DNA of 64,000 nucleotides, taken from positions 248,001 to 312,000 of the forward strand of contig CANTFK010000968.1 of the NCBI GenBank assembly GCA_947646735.1, given 5' to 3'. The position numbers and the translations under genes are program-made. The stretch is from Peronospora farinosa. Lineage: Eukaryota > Oomycota > Peronosporomycetes > Peronosporales > Peronosporaceae. This document shows, one piece after another, positions 44,117 through 55,643 of the stretch. How positions within the stretch are numbered: the first letter of the stretch is position 1; each line of letters opens with the position of its first letter. The notes under the pieces were generated by a model. That model did not search any database. It saw only the letters and a program-made list of their open reading frames with translations, and was not told the DNA's origin.

Positions 44117-44606
44117 GACCCAAGGTTTAGAGCCCCAAGGTTTAGAGCCCCAAGGTTTGGAGCCCCAAGGTTTAGAGCCCCAAGGTTTGAAGCCCCAAGG
44201 TTTAGAGCCCCAAGGTTTAGAGCCCCAAGGTTTAGAGCCCCAAGGTTTAGAGCCCCAAGGTTTAGAGCCCCAAGGTTTAGAGCCCCAAGGTTTAGAGCCC
44301 CAAGGTTTAGAGCCCCAAGGTTTAGAGCCCCAAGGTTTAGAGCCCCAAGGTTTAGAGCCCCAAGGTTTAGAGCCCCAAGGTTTAGAGCCCCAAGGTTTAG
44401 AGCCCCAAGGTTTAGAGCCCCAAGGTTTAGAGCCTCAAGGTTTAGAGCTCCAAGGTTTAGAGCCCCAAGGTTTAGAGCCCCAAGGTTTAGAGCCTCAAGG
44501 TTTAGAGCCCCAAGGTTTAGAGCCCCAAGGTTTAGAGCCCCAAGGTTGAAGCCCCAAAAGCCCCAAGGTTGAAGCCCCAAGGTTTAGAGCCCCAAGGTCC
44601 AGGGCC
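44117..44606 (-). repeat. Near-perfect 15-bp minisatellite, about 30 copies
   Basis: The unit GGTTTAGAGCCCCAA on the plus strand is TTGGGGCTCTAAACC on the minus strand. Few variants are seen, so it is recently expanded or homogenised. Both strands are open (EPQGL and ALNLG repeats) only because 15 is a multiple of three. Its reverse complement resembles units of blocks 1a/1b. Confidence 0.95.
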
Positions 44607-44820
44607 CATATGAACCATTTGGATGTAAAATGACGTCAATTCACTACCCAAAGAGTAAGACGCTCCTAGTGGGTGGCAAGAAAGTCATGGCGTGATGAGA
44701 CCACGCGGCGGGGAAGGAAAGAACGCTTTGTGGAGGCAAAAGAGTTTCTCAAACAAACAGATGCATCTAGAAATACCAGCTTGTAGAGATGAATGAGCTC
44801 GTCAGTATGCAATGTTGTGT

Positions 44821-45548
44821 TTACGTATGGCCACTTGCTTCACCTGCTTCAATAATTTCCAGGTACTTGTCAAAGGCAAACATGCCATCAGGTGTAAATT
44901 CCTTGCGTCGTGCAAGAATCTCATCCGCTGTCATCGTGAGAACTTCGTCAACTTCATCTTTCTGAAGTACCAAGGGGCCATCAAACGTGCAGTCAAAGAG
45001 TCCGCCCCACACACGACTGTGATTATCTCCATAGTAGAATGTCGTCAAGTAACGCAACGGTGTATTGTTGATACCCATCTCCTCTTCAGCTTCGCGCGCA
45101 GCACTCACATCCATTGGCTCGCCATATTGTACGACCCCGCCAGTTATTGGGTCCAGCATTCCCGGGCAATAGTCCTTACTTATCGTGCGACGCTGCACAT
45201 AGTATTTGCCACTAGTCACAGAGAGAGTAAGATAATTGATGCCAAATGATCGTCTGCTGAAAGACAAACCTCGAGTTCTTGATGACAATGTAGGACGCGC
45301 GGTGTGGAAGGTTAAACATGCGCTGCAACATCATGTATTGAGTTAGTCAAGTATTTGCAAGAAAATGAGACTCCAATTTGTTGTCAAGTTACCATGACAG
45401 CACGGTCGGCCTTGCCAATCACATGATTGTCCTCGTCTACGATGCAAGCCTGTGTAGGACAAGAATACATACGAGGATTAGAGCAAGCAGTTATGGGGAG
45501 AGGGCGATGTGCTATCCAAGCGACCTCTTCCTTCGCACTCATCGCCAT
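44821..45548 (-). CDS. Nudix hydrolase (YfcD/IDI-like), 199 aa, three exons
   Basis: Nudix enzymes cleave nucleoside diphosphates linked to another group. Exons are 45548-45393, 45322-45270 and 45211-44821; introns of 70 and 58 nt have GT-AG ends and keep frame. The start is ATG 45548 (MAMSAKEE; the frame further up begins with GTG). After CIVDEDNHVIGKADR and LPHRASYIVIKNS comes VQRRTISKDYCPGMLDP, then a perfect Nudix box, G-x5-E-x7-REAEEEMGI (from GGVVQYGEPMD). The end is the family's WGGLFDCTFDGPL and EILARRKEFTPDG. No signal peptide or RXLR, so this is a housekeeping enzyme rather than an Avr3b-like effector. Substrate is unknown; bacterial YfcD relatives are also poorly defined. Confidence 0.9.
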
Positions 45549-45581
45549 TTGTCTAGCGCTACTTTGTTTCGGATTTAGCAC

Positions 45582-46167
45582 GAGTGCACATCACAAACGG
45601 CACCTGAATCACCTTTACCAATGGCTGCTGCTAACGGAAAAGCTTTTGATCAACTGTTACAACGGCCTGACATTGACTGCCCATTGTGAAAGTGGGTCGT
45701 TATGTTACCAGTCTTCGCAATGGGGTGCCGGAGATGCCATAGCTTTAGACAATATCTGTATACGGGCACAACAATTGGAGCAGTGACTTTATCAGGAGCT
45801 GCAGTCGAATTGAAGGCGGACAGACCAAGAACAAGGCAACGCTCCATAATATGTTTGAGCTGTTGGACACTATGCCCAAGTTGTTTATATGCCGCTACTA
45901 ACAGCTTGAAGGCCAAAAAGCGCGTCAGTCGCTCCATCTCACTGAGTCCTACAGTATCAGTGTTCTGTTGAGTGACGACTTGACATCAACCTTGCTTTGT
46001 CTCTGGATGAGATGGAGCGATCAACTCGAGCAAGCGATACAGTGGAAACAACACCTCAGAAGTAAATCGCTTCGATCTGTAAATCGTACCATCCTTAGCT
46101 CCCTAGTCGTTTGCATCATTTAAGACTTATCTTCCACGACGTAGGAGAAACACAACGTGGAGATGCT
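45582..46167. other. Intergenic stretch, no supported gene
   Basis: A minus-strand frame (45937-45650) contains a helix-like start (FKLLVAAYKQLGHSVQQLKHIMERC) without a known family. It lies just upstream of the Nudix gene and may be its promoter region or an unmodelled exon. Confidence 0.35.
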
Positions 46168-47377
46168 TCAATTTGCCTTCTCCTTTTCACTTCCACGACC
46201 CCCATTCTTCCCAACAAATGTGTCCATGCCATTCAAACCTCCACCCAAGCGAACCACCACGTCATACAATCGTACAGGTAGTAGTCGTGAAATGGAAGGA
46301 GCCCAAGATAGCACAATCCGTCTCCACCCGGAAAAACACGACACTACTACCTCTTCGTCGCCGTTTCGCATGGCACGATAAATCGTGTCAGCAACTTCTG
46401 ACTCGGAAAGCATAGGAATACAAAAGCGCGAGATCTTGAGCGCCCAATCGTTCGCAGCCAAAGCGCCCGCAAACATGCCAGTGTCCACTGCAGCAGGACA
46501 GATCAAAAGCGTTCGAATCGACTTGACGTTGTCGTGCCAAAGCTCCAAGCGCACTATCAAAGCATCGTATCACCTCAATACATTACTATCTCTCTACATT
46601 TCGTTGCGCAGTAATAACTCACCAGCTTCGTGGAAAGCATTCACCGCAGCTTTGCTCGCACAATAGTCGGTCAATCCTGCACTGCTCATCATTCCCATCA
46701 CTGACGACACAGTCACAAGTAGTGCCTCTGGTGCTTTCTTCATCGACGATAGCGCCGTCTTTAGTGTCCAGAAATGTGCTAGTGTATTCACCGCAAACGT
46801 CTTTTGAATTTGCTCGGGCGTCAAGGCTTCAAGTGGACATCCCATCACCACACCTCATATTTGTTTGACACATACGTCAACAAGTCAGACCTTCACGAAT
46901 GAGCATGTACCCTTGCCTCAAAATACCACAATCATTTACCTGCATTGTTCACTAAAACTTCAATGTGCTTTGGAGCTACATGAGCAACCACACGAGCCAT
47001 ACACGCACTCACAGCTCTAGTAACTCATCCATCATGTCAGTAGAGGGATTCTTCATTGATTTAAATCATGAGAAATATCACGCCCACCCATAGTCAGCAA
47101 CGTCACATTCATACATAAGCACTTGTTTGTCTTCTTTATCGTGTTTAGACTGTAATAACTCTGTCTGGAGCTTCTCAAGAGCGTCCATATCAATATCCAA
47201 TAGTGCTACCGTCACATTATCAGCCTCAGTAAAGATCTTTCGAGCTAAAGACCGTCCAATTCCATTCCCAGCACCCGTAATAACCACCACTTTATTGTCC
47301 AAGGAAAAGACCCTTCTTTGTACCACTCGAACAAGCACCCACAGGACGACGAGGGACGTCACTCCCATGACAAGCAT
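46168..47377 (-). CDS. Membrane-anchored short-chain dehydrogenase/reductase (327 aa, four exons)
   Basis: Exons are 47377-47088, 47016-46940, 46853-46623 and 46553-46168, with GT-AG introns of 71, 86 and 69 nt; the sum is 984 nt. The N-terminus is a membrane anchor (LVMGVTSLVVLWVLVRVV). The Rossmann fold shows TGAGNGIG near residue 34, CDVAD, LVNNAG, a VSSVMG strand with catalytic Ser, YCASK with catalytic Tyr and Lys, then CPAAVDTGMF. This arrangement resembles ER- or lipid-droplet-bound SDRs (retinol/17-beta-hydroxysteroid dehydrogenase-like). The substrate is not predictable. It is divergent from the C2CD5-like gene, 118 bp away. Confidence 0.9.
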
Positions 47378-47495
47378 CAGCCTGGGACAACAATGTCACT
47401 AATGAGTGTCACTATTCATTTCATCCAATCATATGATTTTTATTTGAGTATCAGCCAATTAGAAGCAAGATACGTTGCATTCATGCATTGACCCA
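47378..47495. promoter_or_regulatory. Shared divergent promoter region (SDR / C2CD5-like)
   Basis: Only 118 bp separate the two start codons, so both 5' UTRs and core promoters must fit here. No clear initiator motif was identified. Confidence 0.5.
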
Positions 47496-50400
47496 ATGCC
47501 GTGCACTATCAAGATGCGCCTTGTTGAGGCCCGTGATATGCCGGTGGTTGACCGGACTAGTAAACAAGTAGATGCGTATGTAAGTATCACATTTGCAAGC
47601 TTTGAAGCCAAATCGTCGGTATTTAAAAAGACATTGAACCCAAAATGGGACGAGGAATTCCGATTCGATGTGGCAGATGATTCGGTACTGCAGAGTCAAC
47701 CAATTGAATTCAAACTCATGGACCACGACGTGTACACGACCGACGCGACGGTAGGAATTGTTTACGTGGATCTCAACTGTCTTTTAATGCGTGATGGACA
47801 CGTGATTCAAGGCTGGTTCCCAGTCTATGACACACTACTTGGTGTTCGATGTGAACTGAGTTTAGTTATTCGTCTTCAGTACTTTGGAGATGTGAACCCG
47901 TTTCGAGAATCGTCAGCAGGTGTACAATTCTTTGGTCTATCGACGCTCGATCCGAGTTTGTACAGGATTGAGAGCATGCTGGGCTTTGTCGAAGAGCTTG
48001 TGGTGCACGCAGACCCCGAGTATTCATGGAGTGATAATTTCCGCACCTCTAGAAAAAGCAATGAACATCGACAATTACTTTTGTACAAGTTGTCATCACA
48101 AGTGGTGACGATGGTTGGTAAGAAGGCATTGGAGCTTGGAGGGAATGCGGTGTTGGCGTACAAGCAGTTTTTTGACGTGGAAGGAGATAGTGGTTTAGTA
48201 GCACGTGCGTGTGGCACTGCGTGCTATATCACGCCCGTGGAGAAGAACGAGTTGAGTTTTGAAGAAAGTGGTGGCAACCAACAACGGACACTCAGTGAGG
48301 ACGGACATGATAACGAAATGAAGATTGACACCAGCAAAGACGAAATCTCGGCGGCGGGAGGCGACGATGTAGATGCTTTGGTGTCTCCGCGATATTTTCC
48401 ACGGCGTGTGCTGAAGTCACGCAAGGCGCCTGAAGTGTTTAATATCTCCGCCCACGATGTGAGTTTTTATGTAATTGCTGCATTGATTCACTGGTCTTGC
48501 AACTCATGCTTGGGATTTGCGTGTTTTAGGAGGTGCAATTGATTACGCTCAAGGTGTTTCATCCTGCAACGAGAATTCGCCTGGCTGGAATCGTCAGCGC
48601 GCGTTCAGTGAAGTATCTAGGTAAGCTGGCAACGAATTTGGCTGATCAAGAAACGCGGGATTCGTGGTGGCTTGAGCTCCGTGAAGAGGTACGTCACTAT
48701 TCGTAGTATTTTGAAGTGAAGCATCAAATGGACATGCATGTGCTATTGTAATTGGATACTTCGCTAACCCAAAAACTATTTGCAAGATCCGGGCTCATGC
48801 ACAATCACTGCAGTGCCCATTCGTTATCGGCTACACTGAGTCATGTACCATTCACGATGACGTTTGCGTAATTTCGGCCTCGTACGTTTCCCTGATGTCT
48901 CCTCCCGAACAGGCGACTATGTATTACGCACAATTAAACGTTTCGCTTGTAATTTGATCAGAGGAACTGCTGCTGTCTTAAAAAATCCGCTTGAAGAGCG
49001 TCCTACTCGGCAAGATATGGTCACCAGCAATGATGTGGATGACGATGGCCCAGATGTGCACGCAGCAGCGTCACCGATGTTAAATCGCTCTATGCTGGAG
49101 TTTCCTACCTCGCTCAGTCACCGTAGCCCATCGTTCACGTTTACGGCACAATCCTCCGTCGCACCACCTCGAGCAAAGTCAAGGTTGATATATCACAAGA
49201 GCGTGTCTTACAAAGTTGGCTTTCGTTGCTAATGCTATACCATGATGTTGAGTAGGAGGAGCGGCGTATCTAAATCTCCCTGTCTTCTGTGCCACATTCC
49301 GTACTCGCGATCACTGGCACCATTTTCCAAGTAAGCTGAGACCAGGATGCTGCTGTTTTTTAGTTATTGCTTGTTATCTTACCATAGCTACGCAGTATGA
49401 GGATGGTCCGTTGTGGTGTATGCAGAAGTAAATGGGTTCCAGAGATGATGATCGCGTCCATCGAGCCTCCTACTGGTCTTGCCATGATGGGAAAAGGAAC
49501 CTTTATTCAAGCTCGAGTTTGTCGTCAGCGCAGGAAAGGAACTGGTGACGTGAATGCAACGATCGTGTCCGACGCTTTACCATTTCTTGAATACGAGCTC
49601 TATCGGCAGGTAAGCTCTTGGAGCATCGTGATTTGCATTCTGCTGACATGGAAGCATAAACTAACGTATTGCCTTCTCTTTTAGCTTATTGTTAAGATGA
49701 AAGTTCTCGGCGTGAACGCGGTGTTTGCATTCGACTCTCAGATTCAAGTCGGCGGCTCACTTATAGTCGGTGTCATCACTGGAACTGGTCTTTATCTTCC
49801 TGCTCTCCCGCCTCCTCCAACGCTTCGAATCGAGCGAAACATTGATGTAGGTTTATGTGCTAATTGTTTCGTGTTGGTGGAAACTCCATTCTGACCCAAA
49901 CACGATCAGGTAAAAGATGATGAAGATCGACGACTTGTTCAACTTCAGACACAAATTGAGGAACTCAGCACATTCAACACGGACAGGGTTCGTACTTTGT
50001 TCTGAAAAATGGTATCGCTCAATGACCTCGATCTAACTTATGTACGTTGTGTTGGTGTTTGCTCGATGTACGACAGCTCCATCGCGACCGCGTCAGCATT
50101 GTTCAGCCCGAGCACGAATACTGTACTGGAAGCAGAAACGCGCACAGCCAACTCCAGGCTAGCAATTCACTCCCTTCAGATCCAGGTAATGAAAACGGAA
50201 AAGGATTCGGGCGTTCGTTTCAGATGTCTCATTCCCGATTCTCAAGACAACCGCGGCGAAGACAGCTGCCACGGCCTCCGTCAGATGACGGATCTCATGC
50301 TCAAACAACCACAAATGCGGTCAGTGCAGCTTCTCCGGAGATCGTGGCAACGCTTGCAGCTGATGGCACTGGTGGCTCACGAACACCTTCGGCATCCCAG

Positions 50401-51680
50401 ACCTCTCTTGATAATGATTCAAAAACACTGAGCTCATGTTCAGATTCAAGTTCAGAGTCGGAGGAAGAAGCGTTTGTCGATGGTTTCAGTGACTCAAAGG
50501 AGACGTTTGTTTTGGAGATTGACGATGAGACGGATGAAGACTTGATGTCGGTGTTGCTTGAGCAGGAATTGCCAGAGGTGAAAAAGTACTGGATACTTTG
50601 AGTGTGTGAACTTGTCAGTCTAATCAGTATGCTTCTGTTTGTGCTTGTAGGGCATCTATGTATGCAACACGGATCGTCTCCCTGGAGACTTCGTGCCCGG
50701 TGAGAATGTGCACTTAATAGTTTCCATGAAGAGAGTGGAATGGGACGAAGACCGTATGCGTGACACGCGACTAAATGAACTGCTATCGGTTGTATTTAAG
50801 GAAGTATTTGCAAGGTACGTACTCTATTGGTTGTGCATGCACATATCTCTAGTCGTAACGTCTTGCTCTTTTCAAACATCAGCCTTTTGTTCAAGGTGCG
50901 CTCGTATGCTCCCTGTGCTATATGTGGCTTGAAGACGAGAGTAGCAGTGGCTTCTGCAACTATGGTATGTGCTCAATTGGTTGACAGTACTTGCAGTCGA
51001 TTCTGATAAAGCTCATTTGTTCGCAGCTCGAAGTGGTTCTGAGCGGTATGGTGGTTCTGGAGAAGAAATGGGAAGACCCGCTTGGTCATCTTTTGAACAA
51101 TGCCGCAAAGGCGGTGGAAGTGGAAACATCTCAGCAAGCTGCTTCTCCGGACAAAGCCACGTCGTCGTCTTCAGCTGTGCACGATATTCTGCTTTGTGGC
51201 AAAACTCTGTCAAAAAAAATGCACACTCAAATGCCTCATACGATGGCATCAGGATCTGGTCGTAGTGCAACAGCTGTACCAGCTCCGTATGGCCGCGAAT
51301 GGATTGAGCTCACGCCGCTTGGATACATCCCTGGTGCTCACGTAACGCGCTATCTTGGTCGTGTGACACTGCACTTTATCAAGGAAAGCTGGACGGTGCG
51401 TGAGAGTGGTGGCCTTGGTGCCTTTTATCACTTGTTCCTAAGCGAAGCAATTGCGATTGTCCGTGCGCACGTGCGTTCATTGGGTGGCAATGCCATGCTG
51501 ACCTTCCGCCTCGTTCCCATCGAGTCCAGTCAGTTGTATCGCAATCAAGTGTACAACATGATTAGTATCACTGGTGACGTCGTTATGATTATGCGTCAAA
51601 TGGACAATCACATCATCTATCCGATCAATCTCTGGGAATTTAATGCTGCTGCCCACACTGGAACAGATGAACGTCTTTGA
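47496..51680 (+). CDS. C2CD5: C2 domain-containing protein 5 (CDP138)-like, 12 exons, 1122 aa
   Basis: Animal C2CD5 is a C2-domain phosphoprotein that binds calcium and membranes and helps GLUT4 vesicle fusion; the oomycete role is unknown. Exon ends are 47496-48458, 48530-48688, 48787-48881, 48962-49183, 49256-49330, 49396-49609, 49685-49846, 49910-49987, 50077-50577, 50651-50814, 50883-50964 and 51027-51680. All introns are GT-AG, 57-98 nt, and the sum is 3369 nt. The N-terminal C2 domain has VDRTSKQVDAYVSI, LNPKWDEEF and DHDVYTTDATVG. Family hallmarks follow: GLVARACGTACYI, GIVSARSVKYL, ETRDSWWLELREEI, ISASGTAAVL, CHIPYSRSLAPF, a CxxC pair, IEPPTG, LPFLEYELYRQL, TGTGLYLPALP, PGAHVTRYLG and VRAHVRSLGGNAML. 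A Ser/acidic linker lies in exon 9. The ATG is 47496. Confidence 0.9.
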
Positions 51681-51929
51681 CGATATTTTTGCTAGTGTCA
51701 CAATCAACAGGTAAAGTTTCGGCGTTTTTGCCATTTTTGTCCTTTTCGCTTTGGTTGCAATTATTGTTTAAACGTGTTTTTACGTCGGATTGATCTGCTT
51801 TTTTATAAGACCTTTTAATACCGGTATCCCGAAACATAGGACTTATTTTCTAAAACCGTATCAGAACTTCAGATTCTAAATTAACGCGGGAACGATTTTT
51901 GACCATATTGTCTTCTGCCGCCGACACTT

Positions 51930-53324
51930 ATGGATTCCATGATCGTGACGACCGCGGACTTTAATGAAGACAAGTACAAACTATTGCAATTGAATCCTGA
52001 GATTGAGCAGGCCATTACTACTGGCAGCAAGTACGTCATTCATACGCAAACAATAGCAGATTTTTAGTACAGCATTGATACATTTAACTAAAAGTGTGAT
52101 CTTTTGTCATGTACTACAGGGTCTTTATCGTCGGTGCGCGAGACACACGAGCAGTAATATGCACTGAAGACAAATCATACTTTATTAAGAAGGAGGATAC
52201 ATCGAACTTGCGGCTACTGACGACCCACACAGACTGGAGCGGATCAGAGGAGACGATGACTAAGAGGACGATTCAAGTATCAGGAGCTGCTCACTTCCAC
52301 TATTTGGTAGAAGTTTCTTGGCTCTGTAAGAGCGTTGGAAGCAAAACGCTTTCTAACGTTGAGTGATACTGTATTGTGTGTAGCTTGAGCACAAGGTTCC
52401 CGATGTTACACAGCTTCGGGCTTTGCTGCTGGAATCTCCGTACGTAAAGCCTCGACATGATGCTACAGAGTCTCACGTGAAGCGTGTAAAGCTGCACAAG
52501 TTGTACACAACAGGGGATTTGGTTGGCATATTGCAAGTGAGTGAGCATGAGGTATTGACGATGCTGAAGGAGATACACGCCTTTGAAGAAGCGGGTGCAT
52601 GGCGGCTGTTGGAACTGCAGTACCAGACACAGGTGTTTACAGATATGCTAGATACGATCGTTCAACATGATTGGGACGTGTTATCGAAGCCGGGGGTGCC
52701 TCTAAAGCAGTTTCTCACGGAGCTTGATGAACCGATGGTAGCGATCCGTCAGTGTTGCAAGCTGTATGGTTTGCTGACGCTAGTGAACGGAGAGGACCAT
52801 TGCACGCTAAATCCGGCGAAAGTTGCTACCTTTCGGGCAAAGTCATTGTTTGATGAGCAAACAGAAGAAGCCAAGTTCCAGGCTCAGCACGAGCATGCAA
52901 AGCCCGCTGATGCTGGTTGGGAGCTAGACCAATTCATGGAGAAGTGGAAGCTCCGTGTGCCTGACAGCGTGACCGTCAGTTTAGAGATGCTCTGTGGTCT
53001 TGTACTCATCAAACCTCAGAGGGCAGGCAAGCCAACTCGGATCGTCTACTTTCCTGAAGAAGATTTGTCTCCGGACCCAAAGAAACGGTTCGAACAGCTT
53101 TTTAACATGCAGGAGAAGTGGACCATCAAGCAGCTAGAGCCGTATATCAAGTGCGTCCGTGTCGTGATGTGCATTCTATATGGCTACCATGATACTAACT
53201 TGATGATGTTATTTGCTATAGGTCGTTGGTTACGCCAAGCATAACACAAGCGTCATTGTTGCTCAAGCACACACGCTCGTCGCGTCAAGGTAGATCGACC
53301 GAAAAGCTGTACAGCAGACGATGA
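51930..53324 (+). CDS. DCC1: Sister chromatid cohesion protein DCC1 (385 aa, four exons)
   Basis: DCC1 joins CTF8 and CTF18 in the alternative RFC clamp loader that promotes cohesion and PCNA loading at forks. Exons are 51930-52030, 52120-52306, 52384-53150 and 53222-53324; introns are 89, 77 and 71 nt and the sum is 1158 nt. Family marks are YKLLQLNPEIEQAI, AVICTEDKSYFIKKEDTSN, LLLESPY with KLYTTGDLVGILQVSEHEV, winged-helix-like repeats, and the C-terminal FMEKWKLRVPDSV, YFPEEDLSPDPKKRFEQLF and EKWTIKQLEPYI. It ends in LLKHTRSSRQG...KLYSRR. Length fits the human protein (about 393 aa). Confidence 0.93.
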
Positions 53325-54543
53325 TCTGATCAAAAAAGAACGAACGTGCGATGCAGAGCAATGCAGACATATCCTATGGACACTCTACACATTTGTTGTA
53401 AAGGTCTGTTAATCCTCTAGTGCTGGAGAGTCGTTATGGGATTTCGACTACACTCACTGCACATCAAAAGATTGAGCTTTTCTTGTTGGCTCGTACATGA
53501 AGGACAGAGTGACATCATTGCAGCGAACTGACAGTCACCGACCCAAACCGAAGCAAAGCCGTTTTTTCCATATAGTAAAGTAGTCGTGGGTCGAGCTACT
53601 GGATCATGCATGTTCATACTGTACATACAGTCGGTAGCTAGAGCTTCTCGTGACCACCGATTTTTTAGAAGGTTTTCGAATTGTTCAAGCAACATTCGTA
53701 TAGATGGCTACACCTCGCAAAATGACTACAGCTATTATACATCGTTCAGTATACAGTACGTAGCTGTATATAATTTTGTTCGCTTCTGTGTATACCAACT
53801 CATCGTTTCGTGTCGTGTTTTAATCATGTCAATTGGATTCGTTTTTGCCTCTTAAAATTAATCTTTCTCAGCATGAAATCGCTAAGTCAGCAATAGCTTT
53901 TAAAGGCTTGAAACTAGATGGATCATTCACTCTTAAGCTGTGTCTCTAACCCATTGATCCAATCCCAGATCATTCCAGTGATCCACTTTCTCATCTCCAG
54001 TCCACATTGGTGGTTCACCTACATACAAAAATATACATCATGGATTATTATTGATATCTGTCCACGATCGACTCTATTTTCCATCATTACTGACCGTCAC
54101 TTCCATTAAGATCAAGATCTAGAGCAGGAGATAGTTCAATTTCTACGAACCATCAAGGGAATCCCATTAACTTGTTAGTATACATATGACTACTAAAACT
54201 CCAAGTAATTTGTTAATTTCGATACAAACAATACCATCATCTGATAATGTATCGATAATCCACGCGTCGTCCACAATATCCAGATAATGCTTTCGTGGGA
54301 ATAAACTCGGCAGTTTACTATCCTATCAACAAGAAATAGTACTCGTTATATATTAGCTCTTCATCCATCTATCTACACTATTCTCAGCAAAAGAACGGTT
54401 AAAGAATTCACGTTACCATATTTGCGTCAACCAATTACTCTTTTTCTCTAAAACAAAAGACCCTTTTCTTTTTCTCTAAACAAGACCCTTTTTGATTCGT
54501 CCAAACAAAAATCCGTTAGCTTAAATAGACATTATCCATTCTA
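53325..54543. other. Intergenic, no supported gene
   Basis: AT-rich, with short frames only. It presumably holds the 3' end of DCC1 and the promoter of the phosphotransferase gene. A duplicated CCCTTTT-type run at about 54450-54495 precedes the latter. Confidence 0.5.
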
Positions 54544-55227
54544 ATGGCAGAAGAACCTCGTAAACATCATGAAAAAGGTCCAAAAACTCGACCTTGTGGT
54601 CGTCCAACTGATTCTCTTGACGTTCAATTATCCAAAACATTGGCTTATGCTTTACGTCATGGAGCCAAAAAACTACAATTAGACATGAAACCATCAGGTT
54701 TTGTCCCATTGACTCAATTATTGGCCCTTCCCCTTTTCCAGTCATTTTCTGACCACCAAGTGGAAAAAGTGGTTCGAAATGATCCAAAAAAACGTTTTAC
54801 ACTCCTAAAAACCGATGAAACTCAAAGCGTTCAATACATTCGGGCCAATCAGGGTCATAGTTTGCCATTCGTCCAAGATACCGAGCTTTTAATTCCAATA
54901 AAAGGACCCAATTCGATGCCAAAATGTGTCCATGGGACGTATTTTAAATTTTGGGCTCGTATTTATAACGAGGGGTTATCAAAAATGCAACGAAATCATA
55001 TTCATTTTGTTGAAAATGAGACAAAGGGGAGGGGTATACGGTCCACTTGCAATTTATTTGTATACATTGATGTACCCATGGCCATGAACGACGGGATCAA
55101 ATTTTACAAATCGAGTAACAATGTCGTACTAAGTCCCGGTATGGGGAGTACGGGGATTATTGATAACAAATACTTTCTACGAGCTCTGAAAAGAGATGGC
55201 ACGGTTGTATACGAGAGGGAGAGATAA
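54544..55227 (+). CDS. TPT1: tRNA 2'-phosphotransferase (TPT1/KptA), 227 aa, intronless
   Basis: The enzyme removes the splice-junction 2'-phosphate from ligated tRNA using NAD+, giving ADP-ribose 1'',2''-cyclic phosphate. Family motifs are LSKTLAYALRHGAKKLQLDMKPSGFVPL at the N-terminus, DPKKRFTL, IRANQGHSLPFV, CVHGTYFKFWARIYNEGLSKMQRNHIHF (NAD-binding core) and the RSTCNLFVYIDVPMAMNDGIKFYKSSNNVVLSPG end. The conserved Arg-His-Arg-Arg set (RHG, RANQGH, KxxRNHIH) is visible. Start ATG 54544. A GA/poly-G microsatellite begins 16 bp after the stop. Confidence 0.96.
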   Translation: MAEEPRKHHEKGPKTRPCGRPTDSLDVQLSKTLAYALRHGAKKLQLDMKPSGFVPLTQLLALPLFQSFSDHQVEKVVRNDPKKRFTLLKTDETQSVQYIRANQGHSLPFVQDTELLIPIKGPNSMPKCVHGTYFKFWARIYNEGLSKMQRNHIHFVENETKGRGIRSTCNLFVYIDVPMAMNDGIKFYKSSNNVVLSPGMGSTGIIDNKYFLRALKRDGTVVYERER

Positions 55228-55242
55228 CGTGAAGAAACAAGA

Positions 55243-55373
<131 letters not shown>

Positions 55374-55643
55374 TTTTTTTTCTTCTTGTTGATTGAGTTG
55401 TTTGATGTGGGAAAAAGTGCAGAATTGAGGTCGTTGTGGAACTCTGGGCTATTGTTTTGACGATTTTTTGTGTCTTGCAACGTCTTGGGGTTTGTGAGAA
55501 GCCAAGCTTGAATGGCTCAACAAGTGCAGTACTTGCTGGAATGGCAAGAATGATGTCGTCAGCAGAAGTTGTTTTGACTTGTGCAGTAGGCATTGCAGCT
55601 GTTTGTTCTACGGTCGATTCCTCGGGGCGATGGGTCGGTCAGC

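Noticed and set aside
44157..44580. EPQGL / ALNLG repeat proteins on both strands
   Set aside because: The frames are open only because the 15-bp unit is divisible by three; no start context, signal or homolog. Treated as a minisatellite.
44117..44606. CRISPR-like or telomeric repeat array
   Set aside because: Units are directly tandem with no spacers, and the unit is not the TTTAGGG telomere type although it contains TTTAG.
44821..45548. Nudix effector (Avr3b-like)
   Set aside because: No signal peptide or RXLR; sequence follows the housekeeping YfcD-like family and contains introns.
45650..45937. Minus-strand 95-codon ORF
   Set aside because: No family resemblance and it overlaps the expected Nudix promoter.
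50693..50932. Separate small gene within the C2CD5-like region
   Set aside because: It is exon 10 plus read-through into an intron of the larger gene.
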